64,000 bases of DNA from Lutjanus erythropterus. Lineage: Eukaryota > Chordata > Actinopteri > Lutjaniformes > Lutjanidae. The stretch is taken from contig CM034597.1 of the NCBI GenBank assembly GCA_020091685.1, positions 4,722,532 through 4,786,531 on the forward strand, written 5' to 3'. A program made the position numbers and the translations under genes. Positions 10,377 to 21,839 of this stretch are shown here, piece by piece (position 1 is the first letter of the stretch; each line of letters opens with the position of its first letter). The notes under the pieces were generated by a model. That model was not told the origin of the DNA. It did not search any database and saw only the letters and a list, made by a program, of their open reading frames with translations.

Positions 10377-12405
10377 ATCATTTCACCTCCCACCACCCAC
10401 ATTTTCGCAGTATTGCTGTTCTTTTGTGTTGTTGTTGGGTTGAGTTTGTCATTCAGCTGCTGTCTTTTTATTCATTAATTTAGTGTAGAATAGAAAAGTT
10501 CAGTGACAGGTAATAAATTTGGCATTTCACAGATATTCAGTCCATTTCCTCCACAGTCTACAGTGCTTAACCCCTCTGGAAAGAGTTTAGTTTAGCGCTT
10601 CTCAAAGGGACTTGAGTACAGATTAAAGAAAAATAATCTCATATATATTTATTTGTGCTAACAAGCTATGAATAAGCTTGAACCTTTAACAATTAACAAA
10701 AGAGTGATTTTAGCACAGCAGGACCTGTTTGCTTCAAGACAAACAAGTGAGTCAATGGCATTAAATCCATCCGCAACAAAGAACATCTCTCTTTACCTCT
10801 GCTGTGGCGGCTCTGACAGGGGGTATCCATTTCAACTTAACATCACAGAGCACACTTTCAAAAGCCTGCCAGCTCATGTTTCTCATAAAGATTTATCATT
10901 TCAGCAAAATGAACTCCTGCAATTTCACAGGGTCAAACGACACATCAAACAAGCCGTGGTTTCCCCCAGAAAGTGAGCGGCCACCTGGTAGAGGAAACTG
11001 GCTCTAATTCCTCTCCCTTCATTCGGTTACAAAGAGCCGCTTGGTATCTGTGATTAGTGACGTGAGCTGCCTGCTAATAACCCTCTAAATTCAGAGATTC
11101 AGAAACAAAATGTGTCAAGCTGGAATCCAATAATACTGCCAGTGAACTGATCCCTGAACCTCAAAAAATTGGTTAGAAAAAGTCTGGAGGAAACGTTGAG
11201 GCTTAGTCAGCGACTGTGCAGCTGGGCGCAATGCATCACTTTTTAACAGGCCCTTTAGGGGAGGGCTGCTCACATGAAAACTTCTGACTGAACGCTAAGA
11301 ACACACATGCACTCTCCTCTGAAACATTTAGGCTCTCTGAAATCGCAACTTTGTTCATATAAAAAAGCTGATTTCATGCAGGACTGCTGCACCTGAAACT
11401 GAAGTAGATCTGTGAGAGTGCAGGTTCTTTCTTGAAATCCCTGAACTGACTGAGAAAACCTGAGGAAAGTAGCAGTCTCCACTCTCTGTGCTGTTTGATG
11501 GACCAGCCCCACCTGCACCACGTATTGATCGCTTGTCAATACTCTGCGCGCAAGCAAGATTTCATTGGTTGACAAATTACTGCTTCTTTTGTTGGCTGGT
11601 TTGTTTCGAGAGTTGCACTCTTCTAACTGTGTTCATCTATGTATGCCTGCAGCTGTTTCTTTTTATTTGACTTGATGATTTAAAAAATTATAATTTAAAG
11701 GAGAAATCTGTAATATATTTACAGTAATAAATCATAAAATGACCATAATGTGTCATCAGAGATCAATGAAACATGGTCAGTTGAAATACTTGCTTCACTT
11801 GACATGAACATTACAGACATGGTGTTCTCCTTTGAAATTTCCATCCCTGACCAGAACAACATGTTTCACATTAATCAAGTTCAAATTAATGCAGAATTTC
11901 TGCCGAATGAGTAAGTGTCTATTTATGAGTTGTAAGAAATCATTAATAATCTTGTACAAGGCGCAGATGTTTATAACTGTTGAGGAAAAATGTTAATGGA
12001 GTTTGGCAGGCAGAAAAACAGGCAGTTACTTAACTCATCGTTCAGAGTGGGTTATTTTTAGAGCAGTGGGCTTTTGTTTTCAGGATATCGTGCTTAAATT
12101 TATATTGATAGACAATTGACGGCTGATCAATTTACAGTGGAGGACATGCCTGTCTGTCTCTGCTGTGTCTGGGGAAGAGTTGGCGGGGGGAAACAACTCG
12201 CTTCAACCCCAGATTGCATATTAAACAGGATTACAACTTATTTTAAACTCGCTATTTAGACTGCAGTGCTCATTTTTGCATTGCACAATGGCGACATTAT
12301 TGCTCCTTTAACATCAGCATGTGCTTTGTGACTTCCTGGTGTTGTCTGAAGGTTTTGAAACCTTCGTACAATACCACTGCCATAATCGCTTGTTGGAAAT
12401 GTCAT
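10377..12405. other. Gene-less, apparently single-copy sequence
   Basis: No repeat signature recognised apart from simple AT stretches. Frames at 10668-10976 and 11270-11575 lack motifs. The lower repeat content makes this a reasonable place to look for conserved non-coding elements. Confidence 0.4.
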
Positions 12406-12880
12406 ATATTGATATTGTAAGTTGGGCTGCCGATAAATGCCATCAATGGCATATGGATATATGAATATATAAAGTAAACAAAGCGGACAGACGTCACATC
12501 ATCATGTCACATTAGTCAATCAGTTTATTATTCAAAAGAACCACCTTATCATCATGTAACAATAAATAACCAAACTAGATATCAGCTTATCACAGATATA
12601 TCATTACATGTGTCTGCTGATAAGTAACAAGGTGTCAGCAGAGAAATGGCAGTCAGTCTCTCCATTACAGTTTGTAGATACATATTCATCAGCATATTTT
12701 TCAGTACTGTAAAATAACTAATGAATATGTATCTTGTAAATCTAAGGGATCTGTAACAAGATTGTTTATTTATGTTAAGTGTTTGTGTTAAAAAATTAAA
12801 ATCAGTAGACATACCATTATCATTTTTAAAGCTCTACAATATTAAAATTGGTATTAAAATCTAGTATCAGTCCAGCTACA
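12406..12880. repeat. Possible degenerate MITE (GGGCTGCCGATAAA..)
   Basis: It starts near gttgggctgccgataaatgc and ends near aattggtattaaaatctagt, with long internal AT-rich sequence rich in tatcag/ctgata words. This resembles teleost elements built from CCGATA/TATCGG words, to which 43970-44110 and 57374-57600 may also belong. The assignment is tentative. Confidence 0.25.
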
Positions 12881-12919
12881 CCAAACTACCAACAAACCAG
12901 TCAAATCAATACTAATGAG

Positions 12920-13345
12920 ATGAGATCACTCAGTAGAGTGCAGATCTCTGCCAGGCAGCAGATGGTGAAGCACCTACTGCAATGCAACCACACCTGCCAG
13001 ATGCAACCACCATTTTAAGATGAAATGAAACTTTTCTATGGATATCAGTTTTTGAGCCGTGACAAAGGCCAGAATGTGGTCTGCAACAGACGAGCTAAGC
13101 CTTGTTTTTAGCCTAGCAGCTGTTAATGAACTGGGGCCCCTACTGGCAGGTTAAGAGGAGTGAGGGGTCAGCAGTGATTATAAAACAGAGCAGTCAATAA
13201 AATAGGTTTTTTAAAGGTATTTCTGCCATTGCGGATCATTGCAGCCACGAGAGGTCATTGAGCGTGCAGTCATAAATGTGCACTAAAAATATCAGCAAGA
13301 TGGGTCCAGTAGTGTGAGAGATGAGCTATGGACATACACACACAC
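12920..13345 (+). repeat. Dispersed repeat family B, copy 1
   Basis: It shares an ordered series of blocks with 56040-56735: gagtgcagatctctgccagg, agatggtgaagcacctactg, aaaacagagcagtcaa, a block around gtgcagtcataaatgtgc, and gggtccagtagtgt before a short CA run. The copies have the same orientation and are clearly diverged. No coding capacity is seen and no inverted termini were identified. I cannot name the family. Confidence 0.6.
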
Positions 13346-13429
13346 AAATACACAACCAGAAGCATGATCTTTGCCAGGCCAAAAAATTCTTAATAAGTGA
13401 ATTTCCATTAACTTACCTATAGCTGGCAT

Positions 13430-13440
13430 ACACACACACA

Positions 13441-13480
<40 letters not shown>

Positions 13481-13482
13481 CA
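13430..13482. repeat. Compound CA / (ACGC)n microsatellite
   Basis: A short CA run passes into about ten ACGC units. The repeated Cys-Val-Arg-Ala in the minus-strand frame at 13292-13495 comes only from this array. Confidence 0.96.
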
Positions 13483-13744
13483 CTATATGTACCATTACAG
13501 ACTAACTGAGCACAGTTGTTGACTGAACGCTGTTACTGGCCTCAGCTGATTGGTCACTGCTAGTCTCTGTACAGCTTCTCCCTATGTGCTTTTTACATTT
13601 TATTAAAATCTTCACAATTCGGTCAGAAGGTCTGGTTGTTACTGGACAGGAAGTCTTACACTTTGTTTCACGGGGATCATCAAACCACGAGAAAAATAAT
13701 TGTTCACGTACAGATGAAGCTACAGGACTGCACTGACTACAGTC

Positions 13745-13975
13745 TTTTTTCCTTCATGTTTTAGCCTTCATTGCTGTCAGATCAGTAATGTTCCATTGTT
13801 TGGCAGGATGTGGGGTCAAAGGTTGTGTCAAAGACTTCCAAAATAAAACACTGATTAGATATAGATGTTGAAAAGACTGCACTATCATTTTTATTTCAGA
13901 TTTCTCCAGGGAAAAAACACATTTTTGTTGGTCACCTGGCGGTAACTAACCCGGTATAGGACTCTAAAACTCTAA
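13745..13975 (+). repeat. Dispersed repeat family C, copy 1
   Basis: It aligns by eye with 41880-42225. Shared blocks are tgctgtcagatcagtaatgt, cattgtttggcaggatgtgg, gtcaaaggttgtgtca, cagggaaaaaacacattt and gggtcacct-like gtcacctggcggt. The 41.9-kb copy has extra sequence between the last two blocks. It is non-coding; family unknown. Confidence 0.6.
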
Positions 13976-13977
13976 AA

Positions 13978-14092
13978 GGGACACAGTTTCTTGTGCAAGG
14001 ACATTTTGACATGTGGACAGAGGGAGGTGGGTAACCACTGACCCTACGATCTGCAGACGACCCGCTCCACACCCGAGCCACGGCCAACTCAC
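13978..14092 (-). mobile_element. tRNA-derived SINE, antisense
   Basis: Read on the minus strand it starts ggccgtggctcgggtgtgga with a tRNA-like A-box region, then ggtcagtggttacccacc in the B-box position, then gtccttgcacaagaaactgt, matching the widespread fish SINE body that reads GTCCTTGGGCAAGACACTG. The B box has lost the canonical GGTTCGATTCC. It directly abuts family C copy 1. It is probably an old, inactive insertion. Confidence 0.65.
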
Positions 14093-14099
14093 TGGTAGT

Positions 14100-15300
14100 T
14101 ACAAAACTTAAAATTTACAGAAACACTGTCCTCAGGTTACTCCATCATGAAAAGCACGAGCCTTGGAAATAGACCTCATCCATCAATCAATGCGGATTTT
14201 TTCTGACCTTGTTCTGTCTCTTTGTGCTGTATTTTAACCTTTACAACATTCACCTGTATTTAGCCGCTAAATGCCAGAATTAGAAATGAGTTGAAAACAG
14301 CTTGTAACACCAGACTGAACCGCTCTAATCAGGGCAGTGATCTGAAACATTATGCGCTCAACTCTTTTGAATGTTGAATGCTGTTTTCATAATTGAGTGT
14401 GATTCAGTATGGTTCCAAGGAGAGCAGAGTCTGACAGTCTGTTCTACTCTGCACAATCCATAGATTATGACAGCTCTTGGATGTGAGATCACTAGCAATT
14501 TTACCCTTTAATATTTTTGCTGCGCATCTTTCAAAAATGCCATAAAAGAGGTATAATCTCTTTGCCTTACATTTTCATTCAGCTCTGCGGCTCTCTATTT
14601 TTAGCTTGAGTGTTCTCATTGTGACATGGCAGTGCTTAATATAGCCCGTTGTATTAATACTACAGCACACAGGCACTGTTTAGATGCAGTACGTACCCAC
14701 TGTCTCTATTTGTTCTGGAAGACCGTCACATGAATATGACATACACTGATGCATTGCATTTCTTTTGCAAATCGATATCCGTTCTGAAAATGCTGATACA
14801 GACAACCTGCAGGCTTTCATCAAGCTCTCCACAGGCTCCGAAAATACAAGTCAATTCCAATGAATCATAAAGAGTCTGATTCCAATATTTTAATTTCACC
14901 AAGCGTCAGTCCATGCAACAGATTTAAAGGGTACAACTTAGGACTTTTGGAAATGCAGACATGGTGATAGGGTTGGGCAATATATTTAAAATTTGCCAGG
15001 CGGCCAATATTGTGTGTTAAAACTCACCAGAACTGTCATGGTTTGTCTTTCCACTGTTCCAGCGATCGTCAACTCTTGTTTGGTAAATAAAATTCACCAA
15101 ATTAGATGTGAGAATAGTCTGGCTCTACAGGATGTTTCCCTCCCCCTCAGACTCAGTGGGTGTGCACTGTGGCACTGATTGAGAGTGTGTCGCTGAGCAG
15201 TGGCTCTTACTGGTTTAGACCATTTAATTAGCTAAATAAAATGACAAAAATTGCTCCCAAAAAAAGAGTCAGTGAACGATTCAGCCAAACGCCGATAGCC
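14100..15300. other. Gene-less sequence with a possible MITE end
   Basis: Mostly unassigned. At about 14968 the string tagggttgggcaatatattt resembles the terminus of fish elements beginning AGGGTTGGGCAATATATCG, but no matching far end is evident. Confidence 0.35.
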
Positions 15301-15309
15301 GACATATTC

Positions 15310-15420
15310 GTCCAACCCGTTCTCATCCAAACTTGTCACATATCTACAATTTGTCACAGTCCCTTGGCATGTGATAATGAAGCACAGGGTAGACCTTTAG
15401 TGGGTGTAACTGGTGTAGCT
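15310..15420 (+). repeat. Dispersed repeat family D, copy 1
   Basis: The block cccgttctcatccaaacttg followed by tcacatatctacaatttgtc and acagtcccttgg matches 30940-31000 (tgttctcgtcccaactcgtt, acatactgacaatttgcc). It is a recurring teleost fragment. No coding pattern. Confidence 0.5.
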
Positions 15421-15444
15421 AGAAAGCTTAAACATGTAGTTAAG

Positions 15445-15815
15445 GGTGTTTTCACACCTACTTCATTTGGTCTGGAGCCTGGGGCTTTTCAGTTTGATCT
15501 GGACTAAAATTACAGGTGTGAAACCTCCCCCAGCTCACGGTCCAGACATAAAAACTGTTTGGTCTGGTATGAAAACAATTTGGCCAATGAAGTCAGGCTA
15601 CCTGCCGAATTCTAAACACGCCGACATCAGACGCACACCGGTCTACAAACCAATCGATGTCAGATACAGTGAGACAGCCCATGTAGGTGATGGCAACAAA
15701 ATGTTGGTATGATATGTAAAGATCTTGAGTCTGCTTGGATAACTGCAATGTGAAACCAGAACTCACTGTACTTCAGTCTTGCTCTGGACATTTAGGCGTG
15801 AAAGCAGCCAAACAC
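15445..15815. mobile_element. MITE with GTGTTTTCACACCT start
   Basis: It starts gtgttttcacacctacttca, with tttggtctggagcc and an internal acaggtgtgaaacctccc that is the complement of the start. The right end is probably near ggcgtgaaagcagccaaaca. Elements opening with TTTTCACACCT and carrying CCGGACCAAA-like words are common in fish. The frames at 15241-15507 and 15446-15712 are not believable genes. Confidence 0.45.
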
Positions 15816-16435
15816 TGTGACTTCAGGTAGGAGAAGACCATGTTTGAGGTTACAAATGCATATCACTTAATATCACTGAAGCAACTTCCAAGACAAAAGT
15901 CACATGACACATGTAACATTATGTACCTTACAACTTTTAATAATGTTTGGTTTTACATGGGACACAAACCCTGGACCGCACCTCTAGATTTTCTCCCTCT
16001 TCATACCACATCAGCATTTCCAGATATATGGTAATTACCATATTTATACCATCATTGAAATAACTATATGGTAGAATGTATGATAATTTTCACATTTCCA
16101 TAAACCCACAATGAAACCTTGTCTGAGACCAACCAATCAGATCAGCTGGTAGAACAGTGACACAGCTTTTATTTTGACGGGTAAAAAGAAGATTGCGTGA
16201 TGGGCTGTGACTGATTTCGTGCAAAGTGATACAAAGTTGCCATCTTGTTCGGATGACAGAGTCTCCATGTGATATGGTGCACATGGCATAGATTTGCCAT
16301 TCAGCAAAGTATCCCAACCCCTTCCCGGGTTGTTTCTGTATGTACAATAATTTCTGTTAAAATACGATAATTTTAAACTTGCAGTATAATATTGCTGTAT
16401 CTTGCATCCGGCAACACTGTACCACGTTGAAAGCC

Positions 16436-16590
16436 TGGTGGGTTTATACTGAAGTCACTTGAAAAGCCTGGTGCATCGATTTCAGGTACTGTCCGTGTGA
16501 ATCGCAGTGACAAATCATCAGTATATGACAAGTTGGGAATGAGACTGGACTATTGTCTGGCCCTACATACCAAGATTTATGTTCATGTCA
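16436..16590 (+). repeat. Dispersed repeat family R, copy 1
   Basis: ggtttatactgaagtcactt, gaaaagcctggtgcatcg, agtatatgacaagttggg and gagactggactattg align with 31858-32095 and 32935-33224. It is a partial copy, lacking the right part. Family unknown. Confidence 0.55.
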
Positions 16591-16599
16591 GTGTGCCAC

Positions 16600-18284
16600 C
16601 TGCTAGCTACATTTGCCAATCACATACTTCATGCAGTCCACTCCCTCATGTGTTGCAGCCGACAAAGCAAGCAGATGTATCATAAAACCAAATTAAGTGA
16701 CACATTTACTAATGTCAGCTAAAAGGTGGTTCTATACCAGCATGATAACTTTAAATGGGCATAAGCTGTCTGACTGATTGGAAATCTTTCACCTTAATGG
16801 CTCGACAGTCTCTGAAAGCCTTTAGTTATTCACCTGCAGTCATAACAAGTATCAGCCAATCAGCATTCAGAATCAATTTGATGTCATCCTTCTGTGCCAG
16901 GACCACTAAAATAGCTGCATGCATGAAAACAGCAACAGAGAGATGGCCACAAAAATGTTGACAAGCATGGAGGAGATGGATGCAAGCAGTGCAGACTGTT
17001 GTAAGCTTAATTACAGAAATAAATCAGCATTTACTTTTAATTGTCATGAAAAATGTTAACTGCTCCTAGCAACCGTTACCACAGCTTCCACTGACTGAAA
17101 ACAGTATCAGCGGGGCAGATATGTCACTCCCTGCCAGCTGTTTTGGTCAAAACGAAATAATCCTCCATATTCCAAATATAAACCAGCTACCATGAACACA
17201 CAATGTCAGGTTGAATTAACGTGAAAATAAAACAGAATTGCAATTCCATCAAATTATCATGCTCGCTCTTTGAAATGGAAACATAAAAAGCAAAATGCAA
17301 CATAAAAAACAGGGTTGATATAAAAGGTTTCCGCAAACTGCACTGATCTCCCTGAGTGCACGGTGAGAGCACAGCATCATTTTCTGCTGTTTAGTTAATG
17401 GTAGGAAGACATTCTGCAGCGAGGACATTCTAGCAGTTATCAGTGTGGCTGTGTTGCCTGATGAGATTAGTGAAGTCACAGACTCTGGAGATTTATGCCT
17501 GGCCAGCGTGATGCACAGAGTGCCATTATCCTCCATAGAATGCATTAACATTTTCTTTCTCTAATTACAAATACAGCCTCTGTTCATCAGCGGATAATTA
17601 AAGGTCTGTCTAAAGGTTTCCTGGTGACTCTGACAGCCACACACAATGCTCTGTGTGCTGCTGAGAGACTCGAAAACGTGTCCAATCACACCTGCTTTCC
17701 CAACGTTTTGCTTCCCACAGATGGTTTTCTGAAAGATTCTGTTGGAGAAGGAGCTGCACCGGACATAAAGTCTGAACACGTGCAAATGAGCACATGAAGA
17801 TTCTGAAAGGTCGGTAGCTATTTCACATGGATATGGACAGTCTGGACGGAAGCCATGTTAAAACAAGGGTAAGAGAGAAGGTGGAAGACATTTTGAGTGC
17901 TCAATGTGCTCTCAGTCATAAAAAGAAGTGGTTAATGACTTTGGAAAACAGGCTAATTGCAAGTGATAATTGCAACAAATGTCAAAATGATTGCTCAGAG
18001 TAATTTCAAAATCCTGTCTAGAGATTTATAAACCTTATTTGCATTTTTTTGGCTTCTGATAAGCCTTCAAACTCTTGAATATATTGTCCACACCAGTCTT
18101 TCTTACCAATATTTCATTGTCTCATGGTACCCGAACAACATGCCCAACCAAAGCAAGCCTCTATTTTCAAGAAGAATGACCAGCGATGAATTACAAATAT
18201 CCTAACATGGTACAACATGATTTTTGAGATTGATGTGATGGAGATTTTGTTAGCAACTGACTTGAAAGCTATGTCACCTCAAGT
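16600..18284. other. Gene-less, unassigned sequence
   Basis: No recognised repeat, no domain in the small frames (longest at 17249-17551 minus) and no strong paired splice signals noticed. Probably intergenic or intronic. Confidence 0.4.
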
Positions 18285-18590
18285 TTTGCATAGCTAGACA
18301 TCCCTCCACAGCACTCAGCATTGGAGAAAGCTCTGGCTCCACACATATACATTCTGCTTTAGGGGAAAAAATGCCCTGGCTTGTATATATTTATTTAAAC
18401 CTATCACAAAAGTCTTAGGTGGCGCTAAGCCCAGGACGTAGTGATGGTGCTGCTGCAAAATGGTGTTGAGACGGAACTTATTTTGGTGGAACTTTTGCCC
18501 GTCGGGAGGTGAGCTCTGGCATCAGCCGTTAGCTTGTTTACATTTGTACCATTAGCTTCCCAGGCACTAATTTGCTGTTTTCAACATGTA
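18285..18590 (+). mobile_element. Dispersed element family E, copy 1
   Basis: It starts catagctagacatccctcca. Diagnostic blocks are ttggagaaagctctggctcc, attctgctttaggggaaaaa, ggcgctaagcccaggacg, ggtgctgctgcaaaatggtg and acttattttggtgga. The same ordered blocks form the insertion at 32342-32676. The family is widespread in percomorphs. Relative to that copy, this one carries an extra ttgtatatatttatttaaac segment that I believe belongs to the fuller family sequence. No transposase. Confidence 0.65.
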
Positions 18591-18591
18591 G

Positions 18592-18765
18592 GTCACAGCT
18601 GGGAGGCAGATCCAGTGAGTCAGAATACACCAACTCAAATCTTTCTGGCTTTTCAAGACATTCGCTGGTCTTCTGCTACTCTGTTAGTCAAGCATTCATG
18701 CTGAAACCTGCTTACCTCACAAATCTAGAAACTAGATATTACAAATACCCTCTCATCAGCTGTAG
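18592..18765 (+). other. Exon-like open segment, 174 bp
   Basis: It is preceded by tttgctgttttcaacatgtag (an AG with a weak pyrimidine tract) and followed by the strong donor gtaagc. One frame is open throughout (1 base, 57 codons, 2 bases), encoding a Ser- and Tyr-rich peptide with no recognised domain. It sits immediately right of family E. It could be an exon of a non-coding or lineage-specific transcript, or chance. Joining it to 19391-19561 would create an immediate stop, so the two do not form one coding sequence. Confidence 0.2.
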
Positions 18766-19390
18766 GTAAGCTATTGTTTTAGCTTGTTTTTCTTTTAGTT
18801 TTACAGTGTACACTGTATAGAGAGACAAAGTCATGCTACTTCCAGTGGACCACCATGAAACCTTTTCCTCAAGAGCCGCTTGTCTTTTCGCCAGGCCTCC
18901 ATTGTAAATAAGAATTTGTTCTTAATGACTTGCCTGGTTAAATAAAGGTAAAATTGAAAAAAAATAAATGTCAGACTGTGTCCAGAAGGGAACCCTTGAT
19001 TTGGGAAAGTCTTGCAAAATTTGTACACATTGTTTCTCCAGTGTACAAGTACAAAAGTTAAAACGATTGCTCGCTCAAGATCTTTCACTGGTGTGGCGTT
19101 CCCTTCAAGACTTGACCATCAGTTTCTCCCTCCTCTGCTTGTGTGGCTTCCATGCATCTGTGGTCACTTCTGGCTACGTCATGCAGCTGTTATCTTATTG
19201 TTTGTGCTTTGAAAGGTCAGCAACAAACAAAGGTCAAAGTTCAAACAATTTAAATTTTCATTTTTCAATGCCAAGCGTAGTGGTGCTGCTTAGCTGGGCG
19301 CCACAATGGGATAGGCAGCACAGAGCATTATGAGTGCGGAGTTATTACACCAGTTTGACCACCTTGGGTTTAAACTGTTTCTTTCAGCAG

Positions 19391-19561
19391 GTGAAGGGGA
19401 CTATGAATACTGTTTTCTCCAGTGACTACCTTGGATCAGACATGTTCTGTCCATCAAAAACCAGCAAGTGCTATCGAAACCCAGCTTGGACTATCAGCCA
19501 GCTCGGACTGGTCCAGACTGGAATTCTTTTTCAGCAGAGCCTCCTGATTTCCTCCTGCAAG
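19391..19561 (+). other. Exon-like open segment, 171 bp (57 codons)
   Basis: It follows an acceptor-like ctgtttctttcagcag and ends tgcaag before donor gtaatt. Exactly 57 codons are open in frame, including VFSSDYLGSDMFCPSKTSK and a Gln/Leu-rich end. I recognise no family. A chance combination is possible in a window this long. Confidence 0.25.
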
Positions 19562-19628
19562 GTAATTATTCTCTAATGTACACCACAGCATGAAGCAATC
19601 TGATATTCAGCATCTTTGGACATCATGC

Positions 19629-19646
19629 ATGTGTGTGTGTGTGTGT

Positions 19647-19693
<47 letters not shown>
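19629..19693. repeat. (TG)n microsatellite
   Basis: About 32 TG units interrupted once by an A (gtatgt) near 19650. Confidence 0.97.
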
Positions 19694-19694
<1 letters not shown>

Positions 19695-20449
19695 CTGTAT
19701 TAATATTTACAAAACTGACATGTCAGCATTTGTGAGGGACAATGGAGACCACAGAATCAGATGACCACAAGCCCGATGAGAGCCTTGATGGGTAGGGAGG
19801 AAGCAGCAACCTGACGATGTGCTCCACTGCTAATGCTCACAATCTAAGCCTATAACCTGCCACATGACTGACACAGTGGGCTCCCGTATAATTCCCCTCA
19901 CACGGTCAAAAGCACTCCTAATATCCACAGGAATCCGAATGTGTTCATCAGTGGCAATCAGGAGCCCCCTCCACACACACACACACACAACACGCCTGAT
20001 GATCTGTGCTGATGATGTTTTCTAGTGCTTCATAACACCCACATAGACCATGGATGTGCCACCCCAAGGGGCCACAATAATGAGGCGATAACAACCCACA
20101 TGTTTGCAAGAGCTGATGCGGCAGGTAGGCAAAGTCACACTGTGCGCCACAGCTACACACACCTGTCTTGGCTATCTGCCCCACCATGAGAGGAGCTGTG
20201 TTTATTCACCAACAAAATGGGTCTAATGACAAGAGCAGCTGCAGCGGTAAAGTGTATTCTGAAGGATGTTTCTGTACTGACGCCGGCTGCTGACTCAGAG
20301 CGCTGCGATTAGCAGCTTGTTGGTTTCATAGCTGTAATCAATGTGAAAACAAATCATACATGGCATTGTACCTGCATGTTAGTGTGGTACTGACGAGGAA
20401 GGCTTTTGCTCTATTGTAGTTCATGTTTTGTTTCTGTTTCCCTCCCATA

Positions 20450-21420
20450 AAAAATGTAATTCTCATTTTTATAGCACCCTTCAAGGGACCCAAGGACCCT
20501 TTGGACATATGGAGGCAGACAAAACAAAGAACACAAACACAGAAAATAATCAAGGCAATGTTTCCTGGGGATAACAGAATTAACCATGACCCTAAGCCCT
20601 GGTGAGCAGGTAGGTTTTCAAGAATTTGTTTGAAAATGTCCTTGCAGTGTCTCAGATCTGTGTGAGGGGACAGTGCCAAAGTTTGGAGGCTGCCATCCTG
20701 AAGTCCCCAAAAGACCGCAAGGATGGAGGGAACCAAGTGCAGAATCCAGGACTCAGATAGGCACTGGGGTGCAAGGTCATGAAGGGATTTGTACGTGTGG
20801 ATGAATTTCATAGGACTTAATTGGGAGTCAGCAACGGTGAATGATGGTAGGGGTGATGTGCAGCCTGGTGCAGGTGAAAATGCTGAGTTTTAGACATTCT
20901 GGAATCTGTCCAGAATCTGTCCAGAACTGGGACAGGCCTCTATTGCAATTGTCCAGACAGGAGGTGATGACGGCATGGACAGAGTGAGTGTGATGGCCAG
21001 AGTGTAGAGATGCTTTTGAGGTGTGATAAAGCAGATTTGGTGGATTTGTGTGAATGGAAAGGGAAAGTGAAGTCCAGAATGATACCCAGGTTGGAGCAGC
21101 CATCCATAGCAAGGAGAAGGTCTCCAACCTTCTGGAGCAGCATCTTGGAAGCCACAACCATGAGCTCTGTTTCCTTGCTACTAAACTTGAGCAGATTAAA
21201 CGACACTCAAGTCGTCGACTTTGACATTTTTATATTGTGCATCCAGTTGACAAGGGACCGTGGTGGGAGCAGTTGCATGTCATCAGCATAGCAGTGGGCC
21301 CTGAAGCTGTGGTGGTGGTAATCTAACCAAGAGGGAGCATGTAGATGATAACATAGAGGGGACCAAGCAGAGAGCCTTATGGCATGCCTTGATTAACTGG
21401 GTGGAACTGGAATCACTGGT
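20450..21420 (-). mobile_element. L2-clade LINE remnant with YADD, antisense
   Basis: On the minus strand the reverse transcriptase palm is visible: a LLGPLYVIIYMLPL block in one frame around 21330-21370, then HCYADDMQL with the catalytic YADD codons at 21279-21290. These are followed by FNLLKFSSKETELMVVASK, NLGIILDFTFPFHSH, AVITSCLDNCNRGLSQ and YKSLHDLAPQCLSE. The 3' end (near 20450-20500) is the complement of the usual L2 tail, with cttgaagggtgctataaa. Frameshifts and stops occur throughout, so it is dead. It keeps more of ORF2 than the plus-strand copy at 9632-10376. Confidence 0.9.
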
Positions 21421-21479
21421 GGTGACAAACTAGCTGATTGCCTTTATACATCAGCAAAACTGTTTAAATTTTATTTCAA

Positions 21480-21830
21480 AACTTAAGAGTTGGCTCAAAA
21501 CTAAAAAATGTACATTTTTTTAAACTTTTCTACAGTCTCAATTGGTCCTTATATTCTCAAACCGTAAAAATAATTAAAAAAAATATATATATTTCATCAA
21601 CTAAAATGTGCGTCATAGCCTACATCTACAGCTCAGTGCTTTTTCCTCTATATTTTGTCATAGTCCTGAGTCTACATAGGCTCTCTATGGATGCCAAATC
21701 AAAAAACAGAAAAGTCTTCAGCGAAATGAGAGGATTTAATAGTTGCAGCTCCAGACAAATTTTCTCTTTCTGTTTTTGGCCAAAAATGGCTCTTCTGATA
21801 GTAAAGGTTGCAGACCCCTGGTATAGAGGT
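21480..21830 (-). mobile_element. hAT-type MITE (CAGGGGTCTGCAACC), antisense copy
   Basis: Read on the minus strand it begins near caggggtctgcaacctttac, then tatcagaagagccatttttg. Fish carry many dispersed elements with a CAGSGGTCKGCAACC terminus and the phrase AAGAGCCA, placed in hAT. The far end decays into AT-rich sequence near 21480. The plus-strand relative is 40136-40665. Confidence 0.55.
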
Positions 21831-21839
21831 TTAACAATT

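Noticed and set aside
13292-13495. Repeated Cys-Val-Arg-Ala peptide
   Set aside because: It is encoded by the ACGC microsatellite, not a gene.
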